From Anomaloglossus baeobatrachus (taxonomy: Eukaryota; Chordata; Amphibia; Anura; Aromobatidae), in contig NC_134355.1 of the NCBI RefSeq assembly GCF_048569485.1, positions 665,071,979 to 665,135,978 on the forward strand: a stretch of DNA of 64,000 nucleotides. Reading direction: 5' to 3'. Both the position numbers and the translations under genes were made by a program. The notes beneath the pieces were generated by a model. That model had not been told where the DNA came from, did no database searches, and worked only from the letters and a program-made list of their open reading frames with translations. This document shows positions 22,201 to 35,693 of this stretch, in pieces (within the stretch, counting starts at the first letter, position 1; each line of letters starts with the position of its first letter).

Positions 22201-25200
22201 CAGATCACGCTGCTGGAGTGGTGTCAGATCAAGGACCTATGCACCCTGCTACACAGTTTTGAAATGTCGACGAAGATGTTTAGCACTGGCAATGTCATTC
22301 TCAGCGTGACAATTCTGGTCATCTACATGATGGAGCACACTGTAATTATTATTCGGAGTCAGGTGTTGGGACAAGAGGAAGGGGAGGAAGTACAGGAGGA
22401 GTCATATGCGGAAGGGATAACAAGATCTACGAGGTCCAGATGGTCAGCGGCACCTATGCGGCAGTCATGGTGAGGGAGAGGGATTAACAAGGGCGCATAG
22501 TATCAGCAAAAAGTGTTGATGAAAGTGCAGGAGCCCATGAAGAAATGGAGGACGAACTGGCGATGGGCATGGAAGACTCAGCAGATGAGTGAGAGCTTGC
22601 TCACATTTCGGTTGTGCGAGGTTGTGGGTAGAGGGCAGAGGAAGGATGCACGATTCTCACCTCTCTGCCACCAACACACCAAGGACTTGGTCCTCCTGGA
22701 TGCACAAGACACATGAGCGCCTTCTTGCTGCACTACCTACATGACCCTCGGATTGTATGAATTTGAAGTAATCCTGAATACTGGGTTGCCACACTGTTAG
22801 ATCCCCGGTACAAGACAAAATTTGGCGAACTAATTCCTGCCATAGAAATAGACGCACGTATACAGGAGTATCTGCAGAATGTGGTACGCAATCTTAGATC
22901 TACTTTTCCACTAAACACCAGTGCTGCACAGAGTGAATCTCAACACTTTGTCATGGATAGGAGGAAATGGTCTTTTACTTGTCCACATCGGAGGGACCGA
23001 GGGATGGCTGCTGTGCTGAGATGGCGTTGAGTACGGTGTCCCTGCACAGTTGCACTTTTGGTCATATCCCAAAATGAGTTGAAAAAGGACAGATGCTGTT
23101 GGAAAGGGGAACAGGTGTGTTGGAAAGGGGAAAAAAATTTTGGTCCGTGGATTTGGTGGTTAAACAACTGTAACATTTGCTGAAGAAACAACATCTGTTA
23201 CAGTGGGACTGGCAGATTTGGATAAAGTGGTATATAATCTGTGACCGCTATATAACAAAAATTAATAAGAAAAGAAAGAGAAAGGTATATATCACCTTCA
23301 GCAGTCAGTGTCCACCGTGCTCCCAGTTGGAAAAGGAGAGGTTGGCAACTTGAAGGTTTGGTGGAGGATACAGAGCTGTGTGGCTATGAAACTAATAGTA
23401 GCCTGAACCGAGTTAGACGCCATTCGGATCTGGAGACTGTGAGCCCTGTTAGCGTCACAGGGTCCACATGCCCACCCAGCCCAGGAACTCCCTGTTAACA
23501 ACACAGGGGCCATTGAGTACGCTGACCGTGTGCGTAGGGGCCACACCTGTGGACAGCAGGCGCATCAGCAGCAGCAGGCCTGTTAATGCCACTGGGCTGC
23601 ACAAGCAGGACTGTTAGGACAGGAGCTGGTCTTAACCGTTCTGCGTTACCAACTGTGGTGGTGGCCTGCATCCACCACCCTATCCCTGCCTACCTCTGGC
23701 CTAAAGCCGCAATGGGTTCAACACATGGAGGTGTGCTCTTTCGGAGCATAATAGAAGACTGCGCACCTCCTTGTTGGCTCCAGCCCCTTTTATAACCTGG
23801 GTCCGCCCCAAACCAGGGTGAACCACAATGCACCTCCTGGAGACAAAAGCAGAGTGACACGTCATGAGTGGCATAACTAGCGTCCTATTTGGAAACGCAA
23901 CTTCAATGATGACCTCATGGCTGCCATGACCCAAACACCTCACCAGTCATCGTCTGACCATCAATAATGCGGTGACAAGTCATAGGTGTGGGCCTCTGCA
24001 AGCCATTTGGGAGGACACCTGATGCCCTGTGGTCTATATGGGACCCCCACATCAGGGCCAGGGCCAAAGAGTTCATTACCGGACCTAGTCTCTGATGCAG
24101 GAAGTGCCTGAGCATGCTCAGTAGCATGAAATACAGTCTCTGAAAAAAGACTATCAGCTTTAGCATGGTGTCTAGGCACAAAACAGGACTTAGACCCGGC
24201 ACAGAATGCAAGCACCTGTGCAAAGAGGCTTTTCACACTTAGTGTGGGAGCATGCGCTGTATCCCGAAATGAAGACTTAGCGTCAGGAATGGCACAGTCA
24301 GGCTGAGCATACTCACTAGGCGAAACACTGTAATTATGCTGCAGCTGGGGTACATCGGCACACGCATGCGCACTAGCTGCCTCTCCACACTTAGACGTGG
24401 AGGGGAAATTTGTCTTGGAGATGCTGTCTATGAACAGAAGGAAAAGCTAAAGGAAGCCTGACTTTCTATCCCTCCGAATTATGAAATGCAGCAATGAATT
24501 CCATGAGTTTGCTATAACATTAGCGTAGCTAAATGTGCATGAGGGTGTGATGTAGAGGTGCTAGAAATAGCTTGTCACCAGTGGGGCACTAATGGAATAC
24601 AACAGCCAGTTCTATGATGCCACAAAATGGCAGTATTTTGTGCTATCATTATAGCTTATTAAAAACAGAGCACGAGGTTGTCATGCAGAGGTGCTGCACA
24701 TAGATTTGCAGTAGTGTGAATAGACAAAAGTACAATAGCCACGTTTAGGATACAACTAGGTACAGTGAGTGTTTGCTAGTATAATGGCTGAGTTTAAAAA
24801 AGTTTGAGTGTGCAATGCAGGCAGATGTCCTGCAAATATCGTTCCAATACTGTGAATTGACAAAAGTACAATAGCCACGTTTAGGATACAACTAGGTACA
24901 GTGAGTGTTTGCTAGTATAATGGCTGAGTTTAAAAAAGTTAGAGTGTGCAATGCAGGCAGACGTGCTGCAAATATCGTTCCAATACTGTGAATAGACAAA
25001 AGTACAATAGCCACGTTTAGGATACAACTAGGTACACTGAGTGTTTGCTACTATAAATGGCTGAGTTTAAAAAAGTTTGAGTGTGCAATGCAGGCAGACG
25101 TGCTGCAAATAACGTTCCAATACTGTGAATTGACAAAAGTACAATAGCCACGTTTAGGATACAACTAGGTACACTGAGTGTTTGCTACTATAAATGGCTG

Positions 25201-28200
25201 AGTTTAAAAAAGTTTGAGTGTGCAATGCAGGCAGACGTGCTGCAAATAACGTTCCAATACTGTGAATTGACAAAAGTACAATAGCCACGTTTAGGATACA
25301 ACTAGGTACAGTGAGTGTTTGCTAGTATAATGGCTGAGTTTAAAAAAGTTAGAGTGTGCAATGCAGGCAGACGTGCTGCAAATATCGTTCCAATACTGTG
25401 AATAGACAAAAGTAAAATAGCCACGTTTAGGATACAACTAGGTACACTGAGTGTTTGCTAGTATAATGGCTGAGTTTAAAAAAGTTAGAGTGTGCAATGC
25501 AGGCAGACGTGCTGCAAATAACGTTCCAATACTGTGAATAGACAAAAGTACAATAGCCACGTTTAGGATACAACTAGGTACACTGAGTGTTTGCTACTAT
25601 AAATGGCTGAGTTTAAAAAAGTTTGAGTGTGCAATGCAGGCAGACGTGCTGCAAATATCGTTCCAATACTGTGAATAGACAAAAGTACAATAGCCACGTT
25701 TAGGATACAACTAGGTACAGTGACTGTTTGCTACTATAAATGGCTGAGTTTAAAAAAGTTTGAGTGTGCAATGCAGGCAGACGTGCTGCAAATAACGTTC
25801 CAATACTGTGAATTGACAAAAGTACAATAGCCACGTTTAGGATACAACTAGGTACACTGAGTGTTTGCTACTATAAATGGCTGAGTTTAAAAAAGTTAGA
25901 GTGTGCAATGCAGGCAGACGTGCTGCAAATATCGTTCCAATACTGTGAATTGACAAAAGTACAATAGCCACGTTTAGGATACAACTAGGTACACTGAGTG
26001 TTTGCTACTATAAATGGCTGAGTTTAAAAAAGTTAGAGTGTGCAATGCAGGCAGACGTGCTGCAAATATCGTTCCAATACTGTGAATAGACAAAAGTACA
26101 ATAGCCACGTTTAGGATACAACTAGGTACACTGAGTGTTTGCTAGTATAATGGCTTAGTAACAATGAGTTGTAGTGTGCAATGCAGGCAGACGTGCTCTG
26201 CAAATGTCTTTGCACTAGTGGGACTATAGCAAAGTCCAATAGCCACGTTTAGGATGCCACTAGGTACACTGAGTGTTTGCTAGTAAAATTGCTTAGTTTA
26301 AAAAAGTTGGAGTGTGCAATGCAGGCAGACGTGCTGCAAATATCGTTCCAATACTGTGAATAGACAAAAGTACAATAGCCACGTTTAGGATACAACTAGG
26401 TACACTGAGTGTTTGCTAGTATAATGGCTTAGTAACAATGAGTTGTAGTGTGCAATGCAGGCAGATGTGCTCTGCTAATATCTTTGCACTAGTGGGACTA
26501 TAGCAAAGTCCAATAGCCACGTATAGGATGCCACTAGGTACACTGAGTGTTTGCTAGTATAATGGCTTAGTTAAAATGAGTTTGAGTGTGCAATGCAGGC
26601 AGACGCGCTATGCAAATGTCTTTGCACTAGTGGGACTATAGCAAAGTCCAATAGCCACGTATAGGATGCCACTAGGTACACTGAGTGTTTGCTAGTATAA
26701 TGGCTTGGTTTTAATGAGTTGGAGTGTGCAATGCAGGCAGACGCGCTCTGCAAATGTCTTTGCACTAGTGGGACTATAGCAAAGTCCAATAGCCACGTAT
26801 AGGATGCCACTAGGTACACTGAGTGTTTGCTAGTATAATGGCTTGGTTAGAATGAGTTGTAGTGTGCAATGCAGGCAGATGTGCTCTGCTAATGTCTTTG
26901 CACTAGTGGGACTATAGCAAAGTCCAATAGCCACGTATAGGATGCCACTAGGTACACTGAGTGTTTGCTAGTATAATGGCTTAGTTAAAATGAGTTTGAG
27001 TGTGCAATGCAGGCAGACGCGCTATGCAAATGTCTTTGCACTAGTGGGACTATAGCAAAGTCCAATAGCCACGTATAGGATGCCACTAGGTACACTGAGT
27101 GTTTGCTAGTATAATGGCTTGGTTAGAATGAGTTGTAGTGTGCAATGCAGGCAGATGTGCTCTGCTAATGTCTTTGCACTAGTGGGACTATAGCAAAGTC
27201 CAATAGCCACGTATAGGATGCCACTAGGTACACTGAGTGTTTGCTAGTATAATGGCTTAGTTAAAATGAGTTTGAGTGTGCAATGCCGGCAGACGCGCTA
27301 TGCAAATGTCTTTGCACTAGTGGGACTATAGCAAAGTCCAATAGCCACGTATAGGATGCCACTAGGTACACTGAGTGTTTGCTAGTATAATGGCTTGGTT
27401 TTAATGAGTTGGAGTGTGCAATGCAGGCAGACGCGCTCTGCAAATGTCTTTGCACTAGTGGGACTATAGCAAAGTCCAATAGCCACGTATAGGATGCCAC
27501 TAGGTACACTGAGTGTTTGCTAGTATAATGGCTTGGTTAGAATGAGTTGTAGTGTGCAATGCAGGCAGACGCGCTCTGCAAATGTCTTTGCACTAGTGGG
27601 ACTATAGCAAAGTCCAATAGCCACGTATAGGATGCCACTAGGTACACTGAGTGTTTGCTAGTATAATGGCTTGGTTAGAATGAGTTGTAGTGTGCAATGC
27701 AGGCAGACGCGCTCTGCAAATGTCTTTGCACTAGTGGGACTATAGCAAAGTCCAATAGCCACGTATAGGATGCCACTAGGTACACTGAGTGTTTGCTAGT
27801 ATAATGGCTTGGTTAGAATGAGTTGTAGTGTGCAATGCAGGCAGACGCGCTCTGCAAATGTCTTTGCACTAGTGGGACTATAGCAAAGTCCAATAGCCAC
27901 GTATAGGATGCCACTAGGTACACTGAGTGTTTGCTAGTATAATGGCTTAGTTATCAGTTGGAGTGTGCAGAGGACAAGAGGGTACAGTGGCAGGATTGTG
28001 GTGCTCTGGGTAGAGGAATGGAAGACTGCCTTTCTATTCCCTCCTAATGGTGAAATGCAGGTAGGAAATCCCTGACCTGGGCTACACAGACGCTGTTGCT
28101 GTTTGCAGGACCTGTCACCTATGGCTCTCTGACCCTGCCGGTTGGAGCCCTTAAAAGGACTGCTATAAAGTGCTCTCCCTAAGCTGTCTAACGCTGTGTA

Positions 28201-31200
28201 TGCAGCGCATACAGCTGTATCGGCTATAGGACTCAGGAAGACGGAGCTGCGACAGTGATGTCTGACACCAAAGACGCAGAAGGCAGATAATGGCGTCCGT
28301 GAAGAAAATGTCCGGTTTTATAATGCAGGGACATGTGACATGCAGATCCTATCACACATGCCGTTGCTTCTCTGGCTCAAAGTCCACTTAGCTGTGTGTG
28401 TGTCTGGGATTGGCTGACATGCTGGCCCGCCCCACAAGACGCGCGCGCTTAGGGAAGGAAGACAAGAAAAAAAAAAAAAAAAAATGGCGATCGCCATTAT
28501 AGAAACAGCAGTGATCTGAAGGCGCTGTTCACGCACACTATACACTGAAATGTGATAATAGTTTGATTCACAGAGTGACTTACACTATTACAGCAGAAAC
28601 CAAGCTATGATTTAGCTGTTTTTTGGCTGCTAGAACCGTTCTCGAACGTTTCTAGAACTATCGAGCTTTTGCAAAAAGCTCGAGTTCTAGTTCGATCTAG
28701 AACATGCCCCAAAATCACTCGAGCCGCGAACTGGAGAACCACGAACCACGAACCGCGCTCAACTCTAGTCAGGGCACTCAGCTGAGCGCTCGGCCACCGG
28801 CATGTCAGGGCACTCAGCTGAGCGCTCGGCTACCGGCATGTCAGGGCACTCAGCTGAGCGCTCGGCCACCGGCATGTCAGGGCACTCAGCTGAGCGCTCG
28901 GCCGCTGGCATGTCAGGGCACTCAGCTGAGCGCTCGGCCGCTGGCATGTCAGGGCACTCAGCTGAGCGCTCGGCCACCGGCATGTCAGGGCACTCAGCTG
29001 AGCGCTCGGCCGCCGGCATATCAGGGCACTCAGCTGAGCGCTCGGCCGCCGGCATGTCAAGGCACCCAGCTGATCGCCCGGCCACCGGCATGTTATAGCG
29101 CTCAGCTGAGCGCTCGGCCGCCGGCATGTGAGAGCGCTCGGCCGCCGGCTATTAAGAGCAATCAGCTGATCGTTCACAATAGTCGGCTGCCGGTACTGTA
29201 AAGAAGAAAAAAATAAATAAATAACGCTTTCCGTTATTTTAATACGATCCGTAGCATTGCGTTGTGCCACTATATGCAATGCATCCGTTGCATCCGTCAC
29301 ACAACACAATGCTACGGAAGCCGTCCAACGCAAGTGTGAAACTAGCCTTAATGTGATCCTCTCTTAATTTGTAATATCAGATTTTCTGAACCAATATATT
29401 GTCAGAATATGCTGGGGGCTGGGGAAATTATCTTGAGTATGAAAATGATAGAAGTACGGTTACAATGACTTTTATTATTGTGGTGACTTCACTTACTTCC
29501 CAGTATACAGTGTCATCATAGCAGTTCTGATCGGATGGTTGCCCCCAGAAAGGACATTTCAGGATGAAGCCTATAAAATAGGATACAAAACAAAAGAGAA
29601 AAGACAGACTGAAAAATCACTTTACACATGCACTAAAAGCCTATAACACCTTATGAATAAAGCTGGTTTTGGACCTAAACTTACAGTTAGGTCCATAAAC
29701 ATTTGGACATTCATGATTTCAGCTCTGCAGGCAACTATTTATGGTTTAAAATGAAGCAACTGACATGCAATTGAAGAGTAGATTTTTAGGTTTGATAAAA
29801 GATATTGAACAAAAATATCCTGTGCAATGTTTAAGAATTGCAACCGTTTTTCTACGAAGCCTCCTCATTTTGACGGCTCAAAAATAATGGGACAAATTAA
29901 ATTTATCATAAATAAAATATTTTGTTTTTTAATACTTTGTAGATAATCCTTTGCAGCAATGACTGCCTGAAGTCCTTTGCAGCAATGACTGCCTGAAGTC
30001 TTTCCGCCATGGTTGGCGTTTCTTATTTCGCAAGCCTTTTTTCAACCGTTACAGCGTTGACTTCAGTTGTTGCTTATTTATGCGTCTTTCTCCTTTTAGT
30101 TTTGTCGTAAGCAGTTGACATACAGCTTGATGGGGTTGAGATCTGGTGATGACTTGGCCATTACAGAATAATCTACTTGTTTGCTTTCGCAGGATATTTT
30201 GGGTCATTGTCCATCATGTACTGTGAAGCGTTATCCAATCAACATTGCTGCATTTGGTTGAATCTAAGCAGAAAGTCTCACCATCTACATTTCGGAACAC
30301 TATTCTCCTTATGGAGACTTTGCAAGCCGTCTGGCTGCTTTCAAGTAAGGGGACTTATAGCTGCCATGCCCCTCTGAAAAATATTCAAATTGTCTCTCCA
30401 AGACTGGAGACAAACTCTAGCGCAGCGCCACCTATTGGAAGTAGCGATCCTAAAAGTTAAATGTGGATTTTTAACAACCCTTTACATATAACTTAGGATA
30501 TATATGCCAGATCAGACACCCCATACTTTGCACTGACGAGGGGCAAGCACCCCGAAACACCGTGTCTGCAAATTGGGATTCTGATCTGGCATATATATCC
30601 TAAGTTATATATAAAGGGTTGTTAAAAATCCACATTTAACTTTTAGGATCGCTACTTCCAATAGGTGGCGCTGCGCTAGAGTTTGTCTCCAGTCCTGGAG
30701 AGACAATTTACATCTACATTTCATAATTTTTCCAGCTGCTTCTGTTTTCAGTCACATCATCAAAAACATTAGTGTCCCAGGGCCATTGGAAGCAATGCAT
30801 GAGGACCCATCACACTGGCTCCACCATGTGTTACAGAGGACATGCTGTGCTTTGGACCAGGAAATGCTCCAAGCCTTCTCCAGACTTTCTTCATCTCATC
30901 CTTCTGGTACAGGTTAACTGTTTTTCCAGAACTGAGCGGCTTCTTTAGATTTATTTCATATAGTCAATTTGCTCTTTCTACTTCAAGACTAATTAATGTT
31001 TTTCTCATTGTGGGGACCCTCCGTATTTGCTCTCATAAAATCTTCTATTTATGGTAGACTTATATACTGAAACACCTACATCTTGGACAGTGTTCTTCAC
31101 TTGATTGGATGTTGTGAAGGGTTTGCAAAGAATTCTGTGATCATCTATCACTGTTATTTTCTGTAGATGTCTAGACCTTTTTGAGTTCAATGCGCTTTTT

Positions 31201-34200
31201 TTTTGCAGAGTGTATCAAACTGTTGATTTGGCAATTCCTAACCATTCTGCTATTCTGCTATCAGTCTGATGGTTGTCTTATTTTTTTCAGTCTAATGATG
31301 GTTGGTTTAACTTCCATTGATCCTCCTTTGACCGCATTTTGTGGGTTCACAGCAATAGCTTCCAAATGCAAATGCCACACCCGGAATCAGCTCCAGATCT
31401 ATTATATGCTTAATAGATGATGAATTTATGAGGAACTAGCTCATGCAGTCCTTTAAAGAGCTTTGGAGATAATATTCCAATTACTTTTGGTCCATTGAAA
31501 GAAAGCCATCTACATATTAAAGAGCCGTAATTCCAAAATCCTTCGTCCAATTAGGATGTAAATACCCTCACATTAAAGCAGAGATTCTGCACTTTAAGCC
31601 CATATTGATTATATAACTGTATCTTGAATATATTTTGGTAAATAGCTGAAATGCCAAAACTTGTGTCACTGTTGAAATGAAATGAAAAGTGATGCTGAAT
31701 CTTGGAACCCCATTATATTATAAGAAAAAAAATGAAAAGGCCAATGTCCTAATATACAGTAATGAACCATTTATGACAGAGCCCACTATTACACACCTGT
31801 AATGACGCCTCCAACAATAGCAATAGCAAAGGTTGCAGCTAAAGCAGCTCCTTGATAAACAGGAGAAAAGCTGGAAAATATGAATAATATAGTTAGCATG
31901 CAGTAAGTGAATTTTGATAGTGTATGAATTATATGGGACTATTATATTTACAGTATTGATGTCAGCGCTAAGAAAACCTGAGCAGATGACATGGACGATT
32001 GGACTTCAAGATTCTACACCGTGTGCAGAATTATTAGGCAAATGACTATTTTGATCACATGATACTTTTTATACATGTTGTCCTACTCCAAGTTGTATAG
32101 GCTGAGAGCCAACTACCAATTACGTAAATCAGGTGATGTGCCTCTCTGTAATGAGGAGGGGTGTGGTGTAATTACATCAACACCCTATATAAGGTGTGCT
32201 TAATTATCAGGAAACTTCCTTTCCTTTGGCAAAAAGGGTCATAAGAGAGATTTGACGGGCTCTGAAAAGTCCAAAATTGTGAGATGTCTTGCAGAGGGAT
32301 GCAGCAGTCTCCAAATTGCCAAACTTTTGAAGCGTGATCACCGAACAATCAAGCGTTTCATGGCAAATAGCCAACTGGGTCGCAAGAAGTGTGTTTGGCA
32401 AAAAAGGCGCAAAATAACTGCCCATGAATTGAGGAAAATCAAGTATGAAGCTGCCAAGATGCCATTTGCCACCAGTTTTGCCATATTTCAGAGCTGCAAC
32501 GTTACTGGAGTATTAAAAAGCACAAGGTGTGCCATACTCAGGGACATGGCCAAGGTAAGGAAGGCTGAAAAACCACCACCTTTGAACAAGAAATATAAGA
32601 TAAAACATCAAGACTGGGCCAAGAAATATCTTAAGACTGATTTTTCAAAGGTTTTATGGACTGATGAAATGAGAGTGACTCTTGATGGGCCAGATGGATG
32701 GGCCAGAGGCTGGATCAGTAAAGGGCAGAGAGCTCCACTCCTGGTATGGTACTGGTATGCGCTGGTATCATCAAAGATCAACTTGTGGGACCTTTTCAGG
32801 TTGAGGATGGAGTGAAGCTCAACTCCCAGACCTCCTGCCAGTTTCTGGAAGACCACTTCTTCAAGCAGTGGTACAGGAAGAAGTCGGTATCGTTCAAGAA
32901 AAACATGATTTTCATGCAGGACAATGCTCCATCACATGCATCCAACTACTCCACAGCGTGGCTGGCCAGTAAAGGTCTAAAGGAGGAAAAAATAATGACC
33001 TGGCCCCCTTGTTCACCTGATCTGAAACCCATAGAGAACCTGTGAGATCTACAGGGAGGGAAAACAGTCCACCTCTGGGAACAGTGTCTGGAGGCTGTGG
33101 TGGCTGCTGTACGCAATGTTGATCGTAAACAGATCAAGCAATGACAGAATCTATGGATGGTCGGCTGCTGAGTGTCATCATAAAGAAACGCGGCTATATT
33201 GGTCAATAATGTTTAGGGGTTTTGTTTTTGTATGTCAGAAATGTTTATTTCTAAATTTTGTGCAGTTATATTAGTTTACTTGGTGAAAATAAAACAAGTG
33301 AGATGAGAATATATTTGGTTTTTATTAAGTTGCCTAATAATTCTGCACAGTAATAGTTACCTGCACAAACACATCCTCCTAAGATAGCCAAATCTAAAAA
33401 AACCCCACTCCAACTTCCAAAAATATTAAGCTTTGATATTTATGAGTCTTTTGGGTTGATTGAGAACATAGTTGTTGATCAATAAAAAATCCTCTAAAAT
33501 ACAACTTGCCTAATAATTCTGAACACAGTGTACGTAAACATTAAATATAGAAAAATAGAAATAGTTGTGTCTACCCTGGAGTAATATGCATTACTCAGAC
33601 ATTTGAAAACGGTCTGTACTGTGACCTATTTGTAGATTCACTAGAAGGAGAGCTAATTTGAATGACATTTCCCATAATACTCTCCAAACCAAATGGATCT
33701 CCACAAGGAGAAGCAATTACCCAAGAGCTTATATAGATGCTTCATAATTAGGTGTTATAAACATGCAGGTGAAATAAATTGAGGTAAAAATCAAATAATG
33801 TATAATAAAAAAGTGATAATGTAAAGAATAATCTAATATATAAAGCTTTGTATGTATGTACTGTATGTATGTATGTGTTTGTGTGTGTGTATTTGTGTGT
33901 GTATGTACAGTATGTGTGTCCGCTAAAGGAATCTGCACTGTCGCATTTACAATCACGAAGTTTTGCACAGACATCTTATGTGACTCAGGGAAAGTCATAG
34001 ACTATGTTTTGCACTTTACAGTTATTTGGCAAAAAAACCTGCTTACATTAAAGTCAATGGAGCTGGGAGCTACAGGTCATTAATAGGAGCTGTGATTGGC
34101 TGCTATAGGCAACGAAGGACATTATTAGTATAAGAAGCTTATGTATGAGGTAATATGATATCGGTAGAGACAGACAGACATAGACAGACAGACAGACTCA

Positions 34201-35652
34201 GACAGACAGACCCAGACAGACATAGGCACAGACAGAGACAGACAGACAGGTAAAGAAACAGACAGACAGAGAAAGACAAGCAGAGACAGACAGAGAAAGA
34301 GGCAGACAGACAGACAGACAGGAAAAGAAACAGAGAAACAAACAGGGAAAGACACAGAAAGACAGAAAGAGGCAGACAGGGAAAGAGGCAGACAAGGAAA
34401 GAGGCACACAGGGAAATAGACAGACAGGGAAAGAGACAGGCAGAAAGACAGGGAAAGATACAGACAGGCAGGTAGAGACAGACCAAGACAGACAGACAGA
34501 CTGAGACAGACAGACAGGGAATGAGACAGACAGGGAGTGAAGCAGACAGATAATGAGAAAATGTGACGCCCTGGCCTATCAGGTCGTCACAGGGTATCGT
34601 GCAATCTGCCCTTCTGCACGGTATCCAATCCTCCTTGGTTACAGGTCCCTGACCTTTTGGTGTTGCTGAGATCAAGCCAATCCAAAAATCCTAGAAACAC
34701 TCTGCACCACACCCACCAGACACATCATTGGGTAGCCTGAACGGAATAGGGCTGCCCACTTGGAGGGTTGGTTTGGGAGGGTCAGGAGTGTAGGAGACAG
34801 AGAGAGAGAGGAAAAGAAGGGAAGTGACTCTCGAGAGGAGAGGTCACAGGTTAGGAGCTGGGCTCCTCTTTACTACTAGGTGTCAGACATTGGTCTGGGC
34901 CTGGTAGGAGCTGGAACCCCAGTCGCAGGGGATCATGTCAAAGGGCACGGAACTGCCGAGGAGGGCAGCCCGCGGCCTTGAGCCATCGTCGGGCAGGGGC
35001 CAGGGCACGACGAGGTACGTGGACCCTAGTCCGGGAAGTAGCTTCACATGTCCTGGTAATTTACCCGATGAGGGCAAAGACTTCATGATTTGTTCTCCAC
35101 CCGCTCCAAAATCAGGGTACTAGCGCAACAAGAGGATAGGACTTTCCCAATACACAGTCCAGAAAACCCCAAGCGTGAACCGTGAGAGCAAGCTCATTCG
35201 TTAGCCATACGGGTGAGCAGGACCCGACTAGTTTCAAACTACAGGGGCCAACAAGTAAAGACAGTGCCTAGGAAAAGGCCACAGGCTAACAAGCAACACC
35301 AATGGGCATGGGACCCCAGCAGCGGTGGTATCCCACCTTACCACGCATCGTGGGTGGCGTCACAAACTCTAACCACAAAAATCCCCTGTAAATACCCCTT
35401 TTTATTTCGAGTGTCCGCGAGGCCCCACTTGGGTCCGGAGTCCCCTCGAGCCACTGCAGATCCGTATCCGAGCGGCAGCCCAGCTACTGGCGCTGGGGCG
35501 GTACACAGACAGAGACAAACAGAAACAGACAGACACAGACAGAGAGAGACAGACAGTGTGAGACACAGACAAAGACTGAGAAAGAGGGAGAGTGGGAGAG
35601 AGACAGAGAGACAGTTACTATCCCGGGCAATGTACTACAGATAGTTAATAAT

Positions 35653-35693
<41 letters not shown>

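Larger units (their letters stand above)
14484..28767 (+). mobile_element. Giant composite hAT transposon (14.3 kb)
   Basis: Ends TAGAGATGAGCG and TAGAGTTGAGCG (inverse on the right), 11 of 12 matching, in a field of GGTTCG/CTCGAG subterminal repeats. Flanked by a perfect 8-bp duplication GTCAGGGC (14476-14483 and 28768-28775), the hAT signature. It holds a transposase C-terminal fragment (14816-15050), a 220-bp array, a broken full-length transposase, a second degenerate transposase and a 137-bp array. hAT elements are normally 2-5 kb, so this copy is unusually large. It is inserted inside a minisatellite unit in intron 9 of rhag, antisense to the gene. Confidence 0.9.
13967..29347. mobile_element. 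Harbinger-like element with 36-bp minisatellite, split by a hAT element
   Basis: Inverted ends GGCTACTTTCACACTTGCGTT and the inverse GGCTAGTTTCACACTTGCGTT, flanked by TTA at 13964-13966 and 29348-29350. Its own sequence is only 13967-14483 and 28776-29347; the rest is the hAT insertion plus one target duplication. A subterminal palindrome (about 14001-14052, arms CTATGGAGAATAGCGCAGT) lies near the left end. Non-coding. Confidence 0.8.
29694..31420 (-). mobile_element. Tc1-like transposon relic in rhag intron 8
   Basis: Left end CAGTTAGGTCCATAAACATT beside TA (29692-29693), typical of Tc1. Minus-strand transposase remnants: [12 protein letters not shown] (about 31240), then [20 protein letters not shown] and [20 protein letters not shown] (31005-31160). 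Many stops and shifts. The palindrome 30387-30709 is inserted in its middle. The right end is not clear. Confidence 0.75.

Noticed and set aside
34125-34675. Overlapping minus-strand Cys/Leu/Ser/Val-rich frames
   Set aside because: Translations of the CAGA microsatellite in three frames; no gene structure.
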